From Symbiodinium natans (Eukaryota; Sar; Dinophyceae; Suessiales; Symbiodiniaceae), in the NCBI GenBank assembly GCA_905221605.1, contig CAJNDS010002149.1, positions 1 to 42,500 on the forward strand: a stretch of DNA of 42,500 nt. Reading direction: 5' to 3'. Positions 9,911 to 20,150 of the stretch are shown here, piece after piece; the stretch's first letter is position 1; the number at the start of each line of letters is the position of its first letter. Made by a program: the position numbers and the translations under genes. The notes beneath the pieces are model-generated. The model did no database searches. It worked only from the letters and a program-made list of their open reading frames with translations, and was not told the DNA's origin.

Positions 9911-10205
9911 CTGCCTGGCAGAGCGTGACGGTTGAGAATGGTTGAGAGCTGACGAAACGTGAGCGCTTTGGTTGACCCCTGCGTATGACCAAGTGTTACA
10001 AACATGCTAGCGGAGGCCCCCGGAACAGGCTCTCCTACGGTCTCTTTCAGTCGTCTGTCCTCTCCAAGGCTCCATATGTTACATTTTATTTTATGGGACT
10101 CGGTGGGACTTAGTTGGACTGAGGCCTGGGGCCTCAGCTCGGATTGAGTGTCCGAGCGTGACTCCTGAAAACGAACCTGCGCTAACAAGGACGCTCATGC
10201 TCCAG

Positions 10206-11101
10206 CTATGGATGCAAGGTGCAAGGCCAGATATGCCAGGTCTGGCTGTGCACAGGGACCCAGTCAGGACCCAGTGCCGTATCAACGACGGTCAACCCCG
10301 GCACGGCCTCATCGGGTGCAGGATGCACGCTCCGAGGCTTCAAGGCAAGGTATGGCACAGACTCAGGCGATGGGACCTCAATGCCAAGGCTGCCAAGGCT
10401 GAGAGTCTCCCAGGCGTCTCTTCATGTCAAAGAGATGATGTGTTATGTACTGTGAGCAGTCACGAGATGTCGGGACACATCGCTACATGTAAGAAGACCT
10501 TGCAAGAATTTGCTGTGAAGCTTCACTTCGCGTGTCGTGTCAAGGGCTCTTGCAACACCGACGAGGACCGCAAGAGAGGTCAGCTGAATGGCACGTTGGA
10601 CCTTGGCCACAGCCCAAGTCAATGTCAAAGCTGGCTCCAGCGCTTGCTCAAGCTCTTGCTCCCGCTGTTTTAACCTCCCTTGGGCCGGAGCCGCGAGCCC
10701 AGAGCTCCGCAGCGGTGTCAGGTTGTCCAGAACCTACGAGCAGGTTTTGGGTTCCAAGGGGACTAAAACCCATTAAAACCCCTTGCGCACGAAGAGCTGA
10801 GTTGTGTCCGCCTCCAGCGTCAACCTCAGATCGTGTCAGTCTCTTGCTGGCTTGGTCTTCTAGGGTTCCTTTCCTTCTCAGGGGTTGCAGCAACTTGTAC
10901 TAGCATGTGAACTGTATTGGAGGCCAAGGCACTTGGCCAGCACGAGCAGCAAGACTAAGTATCCCAGCAGCACGGGCAATCTCCTCCGGCTTCATCACCA
11001 AGCGCTGACCATCTCTACAACATGCAGAAGTCAATACGGAAGCCTGTTCTTAGCAGTCCTCCTGGCGAGAGAGCCCAGCAGCTGCAATGCACAGCCACAA
11101 G
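10206..11101 (-). CDS. 3' part of an unknown multi-exon gene (four candidate exons)
   Basis: Minus-strand exons in order are 11044-11101, 10933-11014, 10499-10733 and 10206-10417, ending at TAG 10206-10208. The acceptors are ttgtctttgcag, gcatgttgtag, cctgctcgtag and gacatgaagag. Donors are GC, GT, GT and none. All three internal junctions agree in phase. Segments read CALQLLGSLARRTAKN, LVMKPEEIARAAGILSLAAR, LKQREQELEQALEPALTLTW, AVAKVQRAIQLTSLAVLVGV and DAWETLSLGSLGIEVPSPES. The mix is balanced, with two hydrophobic stretches and an E/Q-rich helix; G/C third positions are about 65 % in the last exon. Introns would be 29-199 nt; the 29-nt one (11015-11043) is suspiciously short. A plus-strand frame of 171 codons is antisense to the last two exons and is the main alternative. 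No family is recognised. Confidence 0.48.
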
Positions 11102-11206
11102 CTGCAAAGACAACCCAGCGCCAGGCCTCAAGTGGAAATGCTAAAACCCAAAGGCCTGCAGTAGGGTCTATGCAGGCTGCATGGGCCTCGGTTCGGCTTG
11201 TTTTAC

Positions 11207-11564
11207 CCAGAGCACTGTTCGTAGGGGTCCTAGGGGTACAGAGCAAAAGCACTCGTTTGTCCTGCGTCCGGCCTCAACTGCCTCAGGGACTTCCAGGCGC
11301 AGCTGTGCTGCGGCGCAGAAGCAAACCGACACCTGAGGTGCTCTCCAAGCCAGGTGCTGAAGACTTGCTGAAGGCAGCACAGGCAGAGCAAATGCAAAGC
11401 AACAGTTGCGAGTAGAGAGCAGCAGATGGCCCCAGGGCTTGCCAGCTTTTCTCCCACAAATAGGGACCTCTTTTTCGCAAATCCTCTCTTCTGAGGGCCC
11501 GGACCAGGACAGTGGACCAGCGTTTCAAGTCCTGTCGAACGGTCTTGGTCAAAGCTCGGTTCAT
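11207..11564 (-). CDS. Candidate upstream exons of the same minus-strand gene
   Basis: Just 3' (minus sense) of a 19-base C tract, an ATG at 11564 opens MNRALTKTVRQDLKRWSTVL and VRALRREDLRKRGPYLWEKS, ending at CAG followed by gtgtcgg (11333). A second segment, 11207-11307, starts after tgcgccgcag, reads LRLEVPEAVEAGRRTNECFC, and ends at TGG followed by gtaaaa. The intron between them would be only about 25-43 nt, so that junction is doubtful. The first segment is the more convincing, and the ATG could be a true start. It lies directly upstream of the 10206-11101 exons on the same strand. Confidence 0.42.
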
Positions 11565-11599
11565 CGGTTGAGGGGGGGGGGGGGGGGGGGCTGGGGTTC

Positions 11600-12048
11600 G
11601 GGGGCTCACATTACAAACAGAGCCCACCTTTACTTAGATGCTCCCCGCTCTTCAGTCTGATACTCCAAGCCGCCTCTACCTGGATGCTTGCATCAGAACT
11701 GGTGCCTCCATCCACGCGTCTTCTCGGCCACAGCTATGCCTGAGCTCAGGCGCTTGGAATGGTGCGCTGTTTGGGCTGTCTGGACCTTTCTACGCGCTTA
11801 GCTCGGGCTTAAAACTGAGTTGGACGGCTAGACAATATCTGGCTCTTGGTGGCATTCAAGCCCGAATGGATTTTCGGACGCCGGAAGCAGCAAGAGATTC
11901 AAGCTTGGAAGTTGCGCGCCAAGTGGCAGTATCATCGCGAGCGCGTAGCCGACAGAGCCTGGCTTTGATATCCAGGCACTTCTTTTCACCAGCCAGAACC
12001 GCTTTTCAAGCCCACCGACCCTTTCCAAGCTGAGCCAGAGAGCACACT
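11600..12048. other. Overlapping open frames on both strands, not resolved
   Basis: A plus frame over 11822-11967 reads FGRRKQQEIQAWKLRAKWQY. A minus frame over about 11845-11970 reads KCLDIKARLCRLRARDDTAT, and a second minus frame is also open. The minus reading would fit between exons at 12049-12180 and 11333-11564, so it is slightly preferred. Confidence 0.3.
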
Positions 12049-12943
12049 CTAAAATTCTAACTCCTCTCGGAAAAGCTGTGACTGGAATCTGACTTTTCCG
12101 CTCCGAAAATCTGGGAGCCCCGAGCTGTAGGCTGCGAAGGACGTAAGGAGGAACTCTCGGAGCTCCTCCAGATCTGGGACCTTTCTCGGAAGGCTGTGGA
12201 GAGGGCTCTATAGGCCGAGGCCCTAGGCCGAGGCCGAGGCGATCAGCAGCCGGATGATGACGATGATGCCGTAGACGCTGAAGAAGAAGATCACACAAAG
12301 CCCAGGGAGCGACCTCATTAGCCTCAGATGGAGGGATGGGGGGTGGAAAGGGCATGCGCGCGCATCGAGCTATTCGCAGGCGTCGCGTCGAGCGGGCAAC
12401 AGCTTTCAAGCGGAAGGGATGGAAGAGAGAGTATGAGAGTATATGAGAGCACGAAAGTCAGAGAGTAGAGAGTAAGATAAGAAATCACGCCCTCAGGTCT
12501 GAATACTACGAGTAATCGCCGTCACAGTAATAATGATGCGAGTGTTAGTAAGAATGATTATAGGGAATACGGGAAGAATTCGGAATAGTATAATAAATTG
12601 TGTAGGGCCTGACAGCCTGGGTGCGGCACCAGGCGGAGAGGCCCACCAGAGGCAGCAGCGCCAAACAGAGCTCACCGATCCTCACATCGATGTGCTCTCT
12701 GTCCCTGGCTTCTTTAGGGTTCAGGCTGGAAGGCTGGACGGGTTAAGGGGCTTCCTCAAAGGCCTTCAAACTCAAGGTCTGTGCTGTTCAGCAGGACTCT
12801 CTTGGGACTGAGGCTGTGGCAGACTGCTCTGTGAGGGCCTTTCGGAGAGCAGCTGAGCTCAGAGTTTTGAAACGATCAGCAAAAAACGCCGACGCTGCTT
12901 TCCTTATGCCAGTGCCCTGAGTGTAGATGCGCCAGCCGGCAAC
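12049..12943 (-). CDS. Candidate exons of an unknown membrane-associated protein
   Basis: Four minus-strand segments are seen. 12825-12943 reads VAGWRIYTQGTGIRKAASAF then FADRFKTLSSAALRKALTE. 12617-12704 follows agccag and reads REHIDVRIGELCLALLPLVG. About 12236-12322 follows a long pyrimidine tract ending ctccatctgag and reads LMRSLPGLCVIFFFSVYGII then VIIRLLIAS, a likely membrane helix. 12049-12180 follows gagaaag and reads VPDLEELREFLLTSFAAYSS with a stop at 12049. The 12825/12704 junction agrees in phase; 12617/12322 does not with the donors I chose. It may be the 5' part of the gene tailing at 10206, or a separate gene. Confidence 0.42.
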
Positions 12944-13296
12944 CCCCCCCCCCCCCCCCCCGTCCCGTCCCCTACGTGCACATCAGCCCTTAGGCGGTAG
13001 GCTGCACGTCACTGCTCGGTTTCACCTTCTCACCAAACCGCATGCAAAAGGCCGACACAAAAGCTACGGCCAGTCATGTCACGGCTCTTCAACTCGCAAC
13101 CCAGCCAAACTCACGACACGACATCCGAACAAAACATCTACCCCTAAACCTGGGCCAGGCCTAGAGCAGCAAAGAGATCCTGCGCTTCGTGGTGTCTTGC
13201 AGGCTCTCTTGCCAGTGGCTCTTGCCAGTGGCAGATCTTCACACTGCCCACTGGAGTCTACACACATGTACACACCTATATACACAATGCCGAAAC

Positions 13297-13448
13297 GCAC
13301 GTTGTGTCGCATGCTCTCTGCAGATAGCTGCCGGCTCCTCCCACCAGGGCCACTGAGTCGTTCTGCAGCTGCAACCTTCGGTGGCTTGACATGCGATCCG
13401 CGGTTGAATGCACAAGCCGCCGCCCCCGCCCCTCCCCCCGCCTGTGTC
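13297..13448 (-). CDS. Candidate exon, frame uncertain
   Basis: The acceptor cctcttgattgctttcag followed by G at 13448 is among the best in the region. Two frames stay open behind it: one reads SSHRRLQLQNDSVALVGGAG and ends at TGC followed by gtttcg, the other reads IQPRIACQATEGCSCRTTQW. The splice signal is stronger evidence than either frame. Confidence 0.33.
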
Positions 13449-13525
13449 CTGAAAGCAATCAAGAGGGCCGATACAATGGGCTCTCAGATTTGGAATTCAT
13501 GAAGGTATTCAGCAATTCGCAAGAG

Positions 13526-13687
13526 CTAATCCCGGGGTTTAGGCAAGAAATGGGCAATGGTCCAAAGCCTGAGATTATAGAACCGAATTGGAACAGATAT
13601 GAAAGTGATGCGGACAGAAGTCAGAGGGGAATCTGTTTTGCTCCATGTAAAGCTTGCATCATAGAAGTTCTGGATTTCTGTAGGCAT
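13526..13687 (-). CDS. Small ORF of 53 codons, unknown
   Basis: An ATG at 13687 (ACCATGC context) opens MPTEIQNFYDASFTWSKTDS, PLTSVRITFISVPIRFYNLR and LWTIAHFLPKPRD, ending at TAG 13526. It is balanced and rich in aromatics. An overlapping minus frame (13621-13866) reads LLQLVSRLGRLRGRLPSASG and is also open, so the region may instead be spliced. Confidence 0.3.
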   Translation of the reverse strand: MPTEIQNFYDASFTWSKTDSPLTSVRITFISVPIRFYNLRLWTIAHFLPKPRD

Positions 13688-13918
13688 GGTCTATTCAGTA
13701 TTTCGTGATGAATCTGTGCAAGCATGTTGACACCACTCGCCGACGGCAAGCGGCCTCTCAACCTTCCGAGGCGTGACACGAGTTGAAGCAGGAGGTGGGT
13801 ATGGAACTTATTGCCTAGTTTTTGGCATGGACGTTGTTGGCTCCCGTGCCTTTCGCCAATGTCCATCCTCTCTCACGACCCATCACCCCCCCCCCCCCCC
13901 CAGGCCCCCCCCCCTCGC

Positions 13919-14006
13919 TCTCTTCCCCCTCCCCCGCGCCCCCAAGTGTCTGCAGCCACGCCGCACACCGGGAGTCCAGGAGCCGCAAACGAGCCAGGAC
14001 CTTGGG
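13919..14006 (-). CDS. Candidate exon, unknown
   Basis: After tttgccgctttgcctgaag the minus frame reads PKVLARLRLLDSRCAAWLQT then LGGAGEGEESEG, where it runs into a G-rich tract (C on plus, 13886-13914). Third positions are mostly G or C. The 3' end is unclear because of the homopolymer. Confidence 0.33.
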
Positions 14007-14009
14007 CTT

Positions 14010-14803
14010 CAGGCAAAGCGGCAAACCCTAAACTTTAAATTTACTACAACCTAAGCCTTACAAGAGCTGTCTCAGGGAGTTTAGCTGAGACCACCGGCAC
14101 TTTGATGTACAGGACGCCGCCATGGACTCGGAAATTGCGCAGGCTCAGCCTTCCCCACAGTGACCGAAGACCCTAAATGGCCGTATAAACAAACCCCTAT
14201 AGGGTATAAGGTCCCATGCAAACCCTGCAAAGAACTCCACAAGTAGAGTTACTGGGATGAAGTTCTTCAAGGATTCTTCTCCAAAAAACCGGAAAGTGTT
14301 GAAGCCTGCAAGTGGGTAAGTTGCCTTGGCGGTTTGGGCAGAGAGGCTTATCTTTTGATTTTTTTGTTAACCCCATTTTTGCAGTCGAGTCGTGTTTTAA
14401 GTTTTTGGTCGTCTTTCTGACATCTTGATACATTTTGCCGTCTGCGGGGGCAGGACGTGTACAGGGATGACGTGTGCTTTCTGGGCCAGACCAGGGGCTC
14501 TGTGCTAGATGGGATCTCTGTCACAACAGGCTTACCATCTACACTTCCTCTGTCAGCGCAGCAGAGCAGGCTATGCAGCACGTGATTCAACCGAACTTTC
14601 GACACGTGCCGACCTATTGCTGAAGCTCTGCACTTGCTGAATGCTGGCGTTCGGAGCGTCGGTGCCTTTGCCGAGAGAGGCACATTGCGCAATTGGGGCT
14701 CACATGTGCAAAACGTGCGAAGGTCTGAGACATGAACCGCGCTGCCTCCCTTCTCATCACGCGCCCCAAGCAAGGGACCCAAGGACTCCCATATACCCCA
14801 AAC
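14010..14803. other. No resolved gene; several overlapping minus frames
   Basis: Three minus frames overlap near 14560-14680: HVSKVRLNHVLHSLLCCADR ending before gtaagc, an alternative reading NASIQQVQSFSNRSARVESS, and a third. A 153-codon minus frame runs from 14348 to 14809. Coding is likely but I cannot choose the frame. Confidence 0.3.
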
Positions 14804-14867
14804 CATCACAGCGAAAGAAGTCCCCGGTTAGGCGTCCAGCCATCCCAGCACCAAAGTTCATCACCGC
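14804..14867 (-). CDS. Candidate short exon, unknown
   Basis: After gtgcgactgag the minus frame reads AVMNFGAGMAGRLTGDFFRC and ends at GATG followed by gtttgg. If the donor is not used the frame stays open to TGA at 14757. AG is followed by G, as in several other acceptors here. Confidence 0.3.
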
Positions 14868-14925
14868 CTCAGTCGCACCGTGTTGACTAAACCGAGAGGT
14901 CATATGTCGACCATCAGAGCAAATC

Positions 14926-15652
14926 CTATTGAAACTTGGAGACGCTGTTTGGCCGTTTGGCCCTGTGGCCCTCGCTCGGCGTCGTGGCAGCAAAGTAGAG
15001 CTTGTCCTGGTCCAAGCCCAGGGCAAGCACTTCGTCCCTCACGCCCGCAGCATCCAGTACTCAGCCCCCCCAGCGTCACAGTTTTCATCAGAATCCAACA
15101 GACAGAGTGCATGAGTCGTCTTACTTAGGATGCATGGGAAAGTCAAACGAGCATTACAAAGAACCAAAAACCTGGCCAGAGTCCCAACCTCGAACTCGGT
15201 GTAACCGCGGGCACCCGAAAGAACGCCGGGCTGAACCTCAAGATTCAAGCGCAAGGGCGCAGACAAAAATGAGCCAGCTTCAACGTTCGAACAGACACGA
15301 TCTCACCTTTCTGCCAGTTCTTCGCAGGCAGACCCGAATGCGAGGGGCTGAATGGAAAGACACACGCACACGCACACGACAGAGAGCGAGACAGACAGAC
15401 AAACCCCCAGAGCCCCCATCCAAAGCCAAGGGGCCACCAAAACCTAAAGCCTGTGCCCTGGTATTGCCCAACTCACAGAGACATGTAGTGCGTGCTACAC
15501 AGGCAAGAACCAGCAATCACATTGCCGTAGTCCGAGCTTGGAGCTTCCCTGGTGCTGCCAAGAGGCCACTTGCGTGACAAAGCCAGGTTCGGACAAGTTG
15601 GTGGCCAGAAGTCCTGCTCACAACTTAATGCGAGTCTAAGTGTCTTGCACAT
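14926..15652 (-). CDS. Complete four-exon gene model, unknown protein of about 142 aa
   Basis: Minus-strand exons are 15511-15652 (ATG at 15652), 15307-15347, 15125-15236 and 14926-15059 (TAG). Donors are gttctt, gtgaga and gtaaga; acceptors are tttccattcag, cttgaatcttgag and gggggctgag. All phases agree (1, 0, 1) and the total is 429 nt. Segments read MCKTLRLALSCEQDFWPPTC, REAPSSDYGNVIA, VQPGVLSGARGYTEFEVGTL, ARFLVLCNARLTFPCIL and VRDEVLALGLDQDKLYFAAT. Introns are 65, 70 and 163 nt. Weak points are the first donor (the exon is also open to a stop at 15473) and a long antisense plus frame at 15002-15577. No family is recognised. Confidence 0.5.
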
Positions 15653-15797
15653 CTTGCCCACATCTTCTCGGGTTCGGGAGCCTTAGCCGAAATATCCGAA
15701 ATGCTAGCTGCCATCTTGACCTACTGGGCCTCGCCAGATCATCAGATACGCACACGCAAAGCAAAACATCCACTCCCACAGTCCCCTCTGGATGTGC

Positions 15798-15890
15798 GTA
15801 TACATATATATATATGTATGTATGTAACTGCATGGAAACGTACATTATATCTACACACATATATATATATATGCATATACGTATGTGTGT
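15798..15890. repeat. AT/TATG microsatellite
   Basis: ATACATATATATATATGTATG and CACATATATATATATATGCA flank a short unique stretch, ending in a GTGTGTGTG tract at about 15885-15893. It lies just downstream of the stop of the next gene on the minus strand. Confidence 0.8.
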
Positions 15891-15896
15891 GTGTGA

Positions 15897-16418
15897 CTAA
15901 GTATGGCTCACACGCATCTTGTCATGCATCCCAGCAGCGACGACCTGCTGATCCCCTGAGTATTTTACCCAGCCTAGCCTGCGCTTGTGTCGCCTCAGAT
16001 TCAGCTTGAGCAATCCTTCAACGCCGTCGGCATGGGAGTTGAAGAGCAACACGTCTTGGAAGACGTAGGAGTCTACGAAGCTATCGCTTTGGCTGACCTG
16101 CTGACTGAAGAGACGGATGGGGTCTTGCTGGTTCCTAAAGGACCGCGGCAGCAGCGGAGACTGTAGGAGATGCCCCTTTGGCCCCTGGATCTAGCTAGAC
16201 GTACCTGCAATCAGTTCTCGAGTAGGGGCCCTGTAGCGCAGGCCGTGGGGAACTGGCAAAAAGGGAAACAAGGAGTGCACCGTCAACAAAAAAAAAGTGC
16301 ACAGCTTCGAAAAGCTCGCAATCAGGCGCAGGCCCAGTCGAGAGCATCAGCCACCTCAGGCAGCAGCGGCACCAGCTCCGCATCCACCTGTCCAAGTAGG
16401 GCCGTGTGCGGGCGCCTG
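15897..16418 (-). CDS. 3' part of an unknown minus-strand gene
   Basis: The terminal exon 15897-16160 starts after ctcctacag and reads SPLLPRSFRNQQDPIRLFSQ, SDSFVDSYVFQDVLLFNSHA and GVEGLLKLNLRRHKRRLGW, ending in TAG at 15897. About 70 % of third positions are G or C. An upstream segment, 16334-16418, follows ccggtaccgtag and reads LLGQVDAELVPLLPEVADAL; it would join in phase 0 through a GC donor. A plus frame antisense to the terminal exon (GVEEQHVLEDVGVYEAIALA) is also open but has A/T-rich third positions. A short segment at 16199-16246 with a gtacgt donor may be another exon, but its phase does not fit. The family is unknown. Confidence 0.5.
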
Positions 16419-16439
16419 CTACGGTACCGGTAGGAAAAC

Positions 16440-18190
16440 GCACGTTTTTTTGTTATACCCACACGGACTGGTGATATCCATAGTAGAAAGGGTAAAAACC
16501 GAACAGAAATAGGAAAACAAATATATAGATATACTTTCATCTGAATCTATGCAAACCTTCTGCATCTACGAAGAGGGAAATATGGTTATTGTCGCTGCCA
16601 TTGAGGACAAGTAGCCCTAGTTGCAATAGTAGTTGTTCAAAGAATACAGCTAGCCACCCCAATTTCAAACTGAACAACTAGCCGCGATCATCATAGCTTT
16701 TTTGTTGGGACATCGGTTGTCCCAGTAGCTGTCCTTTCTTTTATTCCAATATTCCCGGCCACTCAAACATTTTCGTAATAGTTGACCTCCAATGACAGTG
16801 ATCAAACTATTCGGACTAATCCGAACTATCTGCATTTTTCACTTGGGGTGGATCTCCAATTTCCCGACAGGTTAAGCAGGCACTGTATACCATTATGTAA
16901 TTGAAGGCCTCGAATTATTGATGTGTTTTTGCAAGTAATTGACCTGCTGACCTCCAATCAGATAAAACAATGTGATGAAGCGATTTGAAGTTTGAACTTG
17001 GGGAAATGCAAAACCAAAACAATTCTTCTTGAAGTTCTGTTCATGAAGCCAGTGTGAAGATTTTTGTTAAGCGAGACGATGAACAAACAATTGCTACATG
17101 TGCATAGCTGGGTTTCATATACATGGTGGAAAATCACGAAACATCAAAGCCTCATCAACTCTTGACTCAACTAAATAATCATAAAAATAATTATGATAAC
17201 AAAATGTTTTGCTTTTGTACCTGGCGGATTAGTTACACGTGTTGCAACAACATGAACAAATGGCCCATGGCTTTCAGACACAAGCATATTCTGCTCTTCG
17301 CATGGGACGAGGCCAGTTGTTGTGAAAAAAGCTGCTTTGTCGCATGAGGCGAGGACAGCTGTTATGGCACAACCGATGGGCCAACTGAGCGGGAAATATG
17401 ACTGTCGTTGTTGTTCTAGTACAAAAGACTAGCCTGACCCTAATAACAAATATTCCATCTAGCCCTACTTACAAACGAAAAAAACCAGCCGCGATTATCA
17501 TGATTGTTTTTGTTGGCGCATCGGTTGTCCAAGGAGCTGCCCTTCATTTTTCTCAACGCTACAGACTCAAATACACATAGTCACAGAGCTGATAAGGTAC
17601 TAGCCACAGACCCTCTTTGCAGTTGCTAAATAATGTTGCTCGATGGCACAGCGGTGCAGGCGAGATACCTGCACAGAGATGGCAATACACCCAGCCAGTA
17701 AACCAGCCGTTTCCACCCTATGGGAAAATCCATTAAACCATCAAACCAGTCGTTCCACCTTATGGGAAAATCGATAAATCATGAAAGCATGAAATCAGTC
17801 GTTGTCAGCCATGACAAACTCGTCATGGAAAACTCGCTTTTTCCAATCTATGGCCAATTTCCTGAAACTCTTAGACCAGTCGTTTCCAGCATAAGGCCTT
17901 ATCGGACAAACCAACCATTGCCGTACAGGGTAAACCATTGCTATAGAGAGAAGGGGATTGGTTTAATGGCTTAATAAGAAACTGAATTGGTTTAATGGTT
18001 TCATGGCTCAATTGGGTTTCAGAGGGGAAAAGTTGGTTTCATGGTGCATTGGGGGAGATTGATTGGTTTAATCGTTTAACGGTGTACAGTTTAATGGCTT
18101 CACACCATCAATATCATAAAAACACACGGGTGCCGCCGTAGGCGCGTACCCACTTATGTGTTGTTTACACGCTAGTCGATATTGCTTTTT
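16440..18190. other. AT-rich block with dispersed short repeats, no confident gene
   Basis: This 1.75 kb is clearly richer in A and T than its flanks. CATCGGTTGT with AGCTG and CCT nearby occurs at 16711 and 17518, and inverted at about 17351-17378. Around the two direct copies about 60 bp are similar (AGCCGCGAT, TCAT, TTTTTGTTGG). At 17708-17900 variants of CCAGTCGTTTCCA with TATGGGAAAAT recur four times. At 17955-18095 variants of TTGGTTTAATGG recur about five times, inverted relative to CCATTAAACCA at 17731. A 21-codon ATG frame at 16549-16614 (MQTFCIYEEGNMVIVAAIED) may be an exon. Confidence 0.5.
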
Positions 18191-19080
18191 TGACCACATG
18201 CAACAGTCCTTCCCCACTCAAGCTTCAGTTGCGCAAACGAGACAAAGGGGGGCCTCCGGCCACATTTGGCTGTCCTGAACAGGAGACTTACCCTCCCCAA
18301 TCAATGCTCTCTCTCATGCTCTCTCATGCTCTCTCTCTCTCTCTCTCTCGTTCATTGACACATGCACTCTCTTAATTCCCTTCTTTTCTTCGCACAATCT
18401 GAATGAGTCTGATCTTCTTTCTTTCCGAAGCCCGGCCTGCGTTGCCAGGGCCTTGGGAGGGGGGGAAGCAGAGTCAGGGAGTCGCGCGATTCATTTAAGA
18501 TGATTTCATGTGCAATTCCGCTTTCGGGAGCGTCATTCCAAGTCCTTGCGATAAGAAGAGGAGAGACATCTCCTTAGAATCTCCTTCTCAAGCTTTGCTG
18601 ATGACTTGCTTAATTGTCAATATCACCTGAGATTCATCAAACAACGCCAATCGCGAAGCAGACTCTTACAAACAAGTGGCAGTTAGCAAGCGAAACTCTA
18701 TATACTGGCAGGCAGCTCAGGCGGTCGCTCCCCTATTCCCCAAAAAGGCTAGGGCTTCGGCATGGGCGCTGAAAAGAGTTGCAAGCGTAAAGAACTGGCA
18801 GCAAATCAGGATCCACAGAAAGGTCCCAAACCTCAGCTCTTTACGTCTGTTTCACTCTAAATTCTTTGACACCGGAGACCCCAAAGTCTGGAGCTAAGTC
18901 CCCAGCTGCTTCCTGCACAGCTCAAAGCCGGGACCAGAGGCCAATTTGGTTGCAAAAGTGACATCTGCAGTCAACGCCCTGGCCTGGATTCGTCTAAGTT
19001 GGCGATCATGCCCTGCGCAGTGGGTGGGGATAGGTCTATGGGATTTCGTACTGCACATAACTGCATCATGTCACATATTT
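18191..19080. other. CT-rich tract and unresolved open frames
   Basis: A CTCTCT/CATGCTCTC tract covers about 18306-18350. From 18660 to 18900 all of these are open: a plus frame (NSIYWQAAQAVAPLFPKKAR), a minus frame (VWDLSVDPDLLPVLYACNSF) and a second hydrophobic minus frame. I cannot choose. Nothing else is recognised. Confidence 0.35.
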
Positions 19081-19299
19081 TCATCCAGAGATACGCCCGG
19101 ATCCCCGCTTAAACACAATATCCACAGTATACACACATGCCATGGGCATGCTATACGCTCCGTGCTGACAGGCTGCGGCGTTCCCCCAAGGCCCCGGCAA
19201 GAGAAATAATGAGGCAGAACAGAAGAAGGACTGCACCTTGGCTTGTTGGGCCTTGCTCTGCAAGATCGCAGCACCAAACTTGCAAAGGACAACGCTCAT
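19081..19299 (-). CDS. Unknown ORF of 72 codons or terminal exon
   Basis: An ATG at 19299 opens MSVVLCKFGAAILQSKAQQA, FFCSASLFLLPGPWGNAAAC and SMPMACVYTVDIVFKRGSGR, ending at TGA 19081. Alternatively gttgtcctttgcaag is an acceptor and the frame from about 19282 is the last exon of the upstream chain, with which phase 0 agrees. It is moderately hydrophobic. No family is recognised. Confidence 0.4.
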   Translation of the reverse strand: MSVVLCKFGAAILQSKAQQAKVQSFFCSASLFLLPGPWGNAAACQHGAYSMPMACVYTVDIVFKRGSGRISG

Positions 19300-19445
19300 A
19301 TCCCAACAGAATCCAACACACCCGCAATGTCAAGCAACACACTGCGCAAGGGGGCGTGCCTGCAAACGACTGTGGCAAAATTTGCTACGCAGCACGGCCA
19401 GCAGCGGCGAACGGCAGGAAATGGGTGGAATCATACACGAAATAC

Positions 19446-20037
19446 CATCACATGGGCTTTAGGCAGCTTGCTGCCAAGGGGCTCAGCTGCCAAGCCACAA
19501 GCCCAGCTGCAACCAGCAGTCCCACGACGGCCCCTCCAAAGTGTTGCTTTTTTTTTTTACTTAGGAGGGGGTCTGATCAGGATATACAAGACATCGCGCC
19601 AGGACAAGATGAACACCTGGTGTGAGGCTCCCAGCCTTGGCCGAGCACTGCTGCGGGCCATGCCCAGACGTCAAAGTCATTGACGTCCGACATCCATGAC
19701 ATCCAGGCCGAAGTCGGCCGAAGAGCAAATGGCGCGTGAACCCCTGTGGTGCAACGTGCTTTAAGTATGCAGGGCTGGCCACTGTCCCGTCCAGGTCAGG
19801 GCAGATGCGCCGCGGGAACCGTCATTTCCTTCTTATCTAAAATCACACATGAAGTCATTTGCATGTTTTGTACTTACTTGTATTCTAGACAGTCTCTCGC
19901 GGGTTCAAAGTGTAGAAAGACGTCTCGATACCCTTGTCACAATGTCGGAAAACAAGGCTCCTAATTACTTCTTTCCTTGAGTGAGCAGCGCCGCGGAGGT
20001 TGACACGCTGTGATGGATGATGTCGCTGTGCCGTCGC
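19446..20037 (-). CDS. Exon chain with strong splice signals, unknown protein
   Basis: Exon 19969-20037 lies between tgttttgttttcccag followed by G and a gtaatt donor. Exon 19878-19932 lies between acattgtgacaag and gtaagt, a perfect donor. In the phase that links them they read QPPRRCSLKE and YRDVFLHFEPARDCLEY. Downstream, 19617-19743 follows gttgcaccacag and has two open readings. One is SRAICSSADFGLDVMDVGRQ with a stop and fits the phase. The other is WMSDVNDFDVWAWPAAVLGQ, ends at CAG followed by gtgttc, and continues into 19446-19506 (LAAEPLGSKLPKAHVM). The splice sites are stronger evidence than the frames. No family is recognised. Confidence 0.43.
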
Positions 20038-20059
20038 CTGGGAAAACAAAACAGACCCA

Positions 20060-20135
20060 CGGCAGTCTGCCTCTCTTCCTCTCTTCTGCTCTCTTCCTTT
20101 GCTCCTCTCTTCCTCTTCTCTTCCAATTGTCTTCT
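20060..20135 (+). repeat. Pyrimidine-rich tract (CTCTTCC repeats)
   Basis: CTCTCTTCCTCTCTTCTGCT and further CTCTTCCT variants run for about 75 bp. On the minus strand this is purine-rich, and it separates two minus-strand gene tails. Confidence 0.8.
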
Positions 20136-20150
20136 TACGGGATTTATTGC

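Noticed and set aside
10158-10673. Plus-strand ORF of 171 codons
   Set aside because: It is antisense to two minus exons that have splice signals, matching phase and better composition. It remains the main alternative if transcripts are on plus.
10885-11415. Plus-strand ORF of 176 codons
   Set aside because: It has few acidic residues, is rich in S, R, Q, P and A, and is antisense to spliced minus exons.
12927-13502. Plus-strand ORF of 191 codons starting in a C tract
   Set aside because: It starts in homopolymer proline, is very poor in acidic residues, and opposes minus-strand splice signals.
15002-15577. Plus-strand ORF of 191 codons
   Set aside because: It is almost entirely polar and basic, and antisense to the four-exon model at 14926-15652. 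Kept only as an alternative.
18660-18900. Three overlapping protein-like frames
   Set aside because: Plus and minus readings are equally plausible and no strong splice site selects one.
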